NCBI GenBank assembly: GCA_964505325.1
Contig: CAZDHT010000147.1
Location: 1 to 13,191, forward strand
Direction: 5' to 3'
Length of the DNA stretch: 13,191 nucleotides
Source of the DNA: CAZDHT01 sp964505325
GTDB taxonomy: Bacteria; Planctomycetota; PUPC01
The notes beneath the pieces are model-generated. The model made no database searches. It saw only the letters and a list, made by a program, of their open reading frames with translations, and had not been told where the DNA came from. The position numbers and the translations under genes are program-made. Positions 12,289 to 13,191 of this stretch are shown here, in pieces (positions within the stretch are counted from its first letter, which is position 1; each line of letters starts with the position of its first letter).

Positions 12289-12927
12289 TCAGCGCCGGAC
12301 GGCTTCTGGACTTCCGGCCGACAGTTTCCGGGGCGGCTGCGGCGGCTTGTGTTTCTCGCGCGGGACATAGTTCATGATGAACTCGCCCTTACGCTCCCCC
12401 CGGTCGAAGCTGCTGAAGTGCGGCAAGACCACGTTCTCGCGCCGGGCGCGGTCGTTCGACCAGCCCTGGTACTCCATCCGGTAGATCGCCGCCATCACGC
12501 CCGTGCGACCGGACCCGTGGCGACAGTGGACCAGGACCGGCCAGTTGGCCGGCTCGTCCATAACCTCCAGGAACTGCGCGACGACATGCGGGTCGGGGAC
12601 CTGGCCCGTCGACAGGCGGATGTGCTTGACGCCGGCCGCGGCCAGCGCCTCGGCCTCCGCGTCGATCGCCTCGCGCTGCTCCTCCTTGCGCAGATCGACG
12701 ACCGTCCGGATGCCGTGCTCCTCGCACCTCTTCACAACGATCTCGGCGGACAACGCCTGGGACCGAAAGAGTCGGCCCTCATGCACGACCGAGAAACGGT
12801 GAAGCGCCGTCGCCTGGTGCCGCCAGTACCCGCCCCCGAGCGCCAAGGCGACGACGATAGCCAGGGCGCCGGCAATCAGACGCCCCCGACGGCGACGCTG
12901 GCCTCTTGGTGTTGTTTGCTCAGGCAT
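12289..12927 (-). CDS. membrane-anchored protein tyrosine / dual-specificity phosphatase-like protein
   Basis: A 212-residue protein with a positively charged N-terminus (RGQRRRRGR) followed by one hydrophobic segment (about 17-33). This is a signal anchor that would hold the catalytic domain outside the cytoplasmic membrane. The cysteine-phosphatase signature HCRHGSGRTG gives the C-x5-R loop with C135 and R141. D112 in VPDPHVV is a candidate general acid, and the GIRTVVDLRKEEQRE segment (72-86) is typical of compact tyrosine/dual-specificity phosphatases. The tail is proline- and lysine-rich. The ATG at 12927 has GAGGAAG just upstream. Substrates may be phosphoproteins, phosphoinositides or polyphosphates, and the sequence does not say. 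The gene is alone on its strand and converges on mutY. Confidence 0.85.
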   Translation of the reverse strand: MPEQTTPRGQRRRRGRLIAGALAIVVALALGGGYWRHQATALHRFSVVHEGRLFRSQALSAEIVVKRCEEHGIRTVVDLRKEEQREAIDAEAEALAAAGVKHIRLSTGQVPDPHVVAQFLEVMDEPANWPVLVHCRHGSGRTGVMAAIYRMEYQGWSNDRARRENVVLPHFSSFDRGERKGEFIMNYVPREKHKPPQPPRKLSAGSPEAVRR

Positions 12928-12963
12928 GACTTCCTCGCAGCCGTAGTGTCACTTCAACATTGA

Positions 12964-13191
12964 GTTTGGACGATTAAACTTGAAACGCCACTAACCCCAC
13001 ACTCTCGTAGACGAACTTGCTGTGGGCGCGCTGTCGCGCTGTCGCCGGAAGCCCGTTACCGCAGTCAAGGCAGGCCGAACAGGCGCCCATGCGCCGCCAG
13101 CGTACAACACCTTCTGCTGGCGTCACCTCGGCGTCGTTGTCAGAACACAGTCTAGCAAATCCGGCGCTGTTTGTCAGCCACATTCTCCGGC
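12964..13191. other. window end with no confident gene
   Basis: The only reading frame of note runs on the minus strand from 13183 to 12974 (69 codons). It contains a CSACLDCG cluster that could be a small zinc-binding motif. Against it, the GGAG before its ATG is only one base away, codon third positions are less GC-rich than in neighbouring genes, and the product matches nothing I recognise. It may be chance, or the end of a longer gene starting beyond the window edge. Confidence 0.3.

Noticed and set aside
12974..13183. Small zinc-ribbon protein on the minus strand
   Set aside because: The Cys cluster is suggestive, but the start context and codon third positions are poor and no family is recognised. 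Kept only as a low-confidence note.

Overview
This is a GC-rich bacterial chromosome window, probably from a metagenome-type or draft assembly, because it contains a run of exactly 100 N (5246-5345). Gene content and style suggest a planctomycete-like genome, possibly class Phycisphaerae. The hints are a thpR-recA-alaS cluster beside a PfkB kinase and a xylose-isomerase-like sugar epimerase, and many small palindromic repeats. This is inference from protein style, not a computed placement.

Layout. (1) 1-84: a 25-26 bp inverted repeat of the GGGGACAGATAAC type. (2) 152-2399, minus strand: a two-gene glycosyltransferase operon (GT4, then GT9 heptosyltransferase-like) for a surface glycan. It has a near-consensus promoter placed so close to the ATG that the mRNA looks leaderless. 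(3) 2400-2677: divergent intergenic region with two competing hairpins, a TCGCGA-centred palindrome and a plus-strand promoter. (4) 2678-8820, plus strand: a run of pfkB-type kinase, thpR, recA (its last codons lost in the gap), alaS and a sugar phosphate isomerase/epimerase. (5) 8821-10510: an accessory island. It holds a frameshifted remnant of a Gfo/Idh/MocA oxidoreductase, an orphan PaaX-family regulator (which carries a Cas2-like fold), five copies of the perfect 16-bp palindrome TGTACCATATGGTACA, and a 304-bp non-coding transposon-like element with perfect 19-bp terminal inverted repeats. (6) 10488-12927: a GNAT acetyltransferase (minus), a divergent MutY adenine glycosylase (plus, GTG start, again apparently leaderless) and a convergent membrane-anchored tyrosine/dual-specificity phosphatase (minus). 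(7) 12964-13191: no confident gene.

How the parts fit. The plus-strand block joins DNA repair (RecA), RNA metabolism (ThpR) and translation (AlaS) with two sugar-metabolism enzymes. MutY, further along, is a second repair gene.

The most unusual part is the PaaX-like locus. Three palindromes lie upstream of the gene with an exact 61-bp period. A fourth lies beyond an inserted element, and deleting that element on paper restores the same 61-bp period to the base. The fifth copy lies downstream of the gene in the opposite orientation, so the regulator is bracketed by inverted copies. No phenylacetate genes are nearby. The data fit either a self-regulating operator array or a small selfish or mobile regulator-plus-repeat cassette. 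The sequence alone cannot decide between them.
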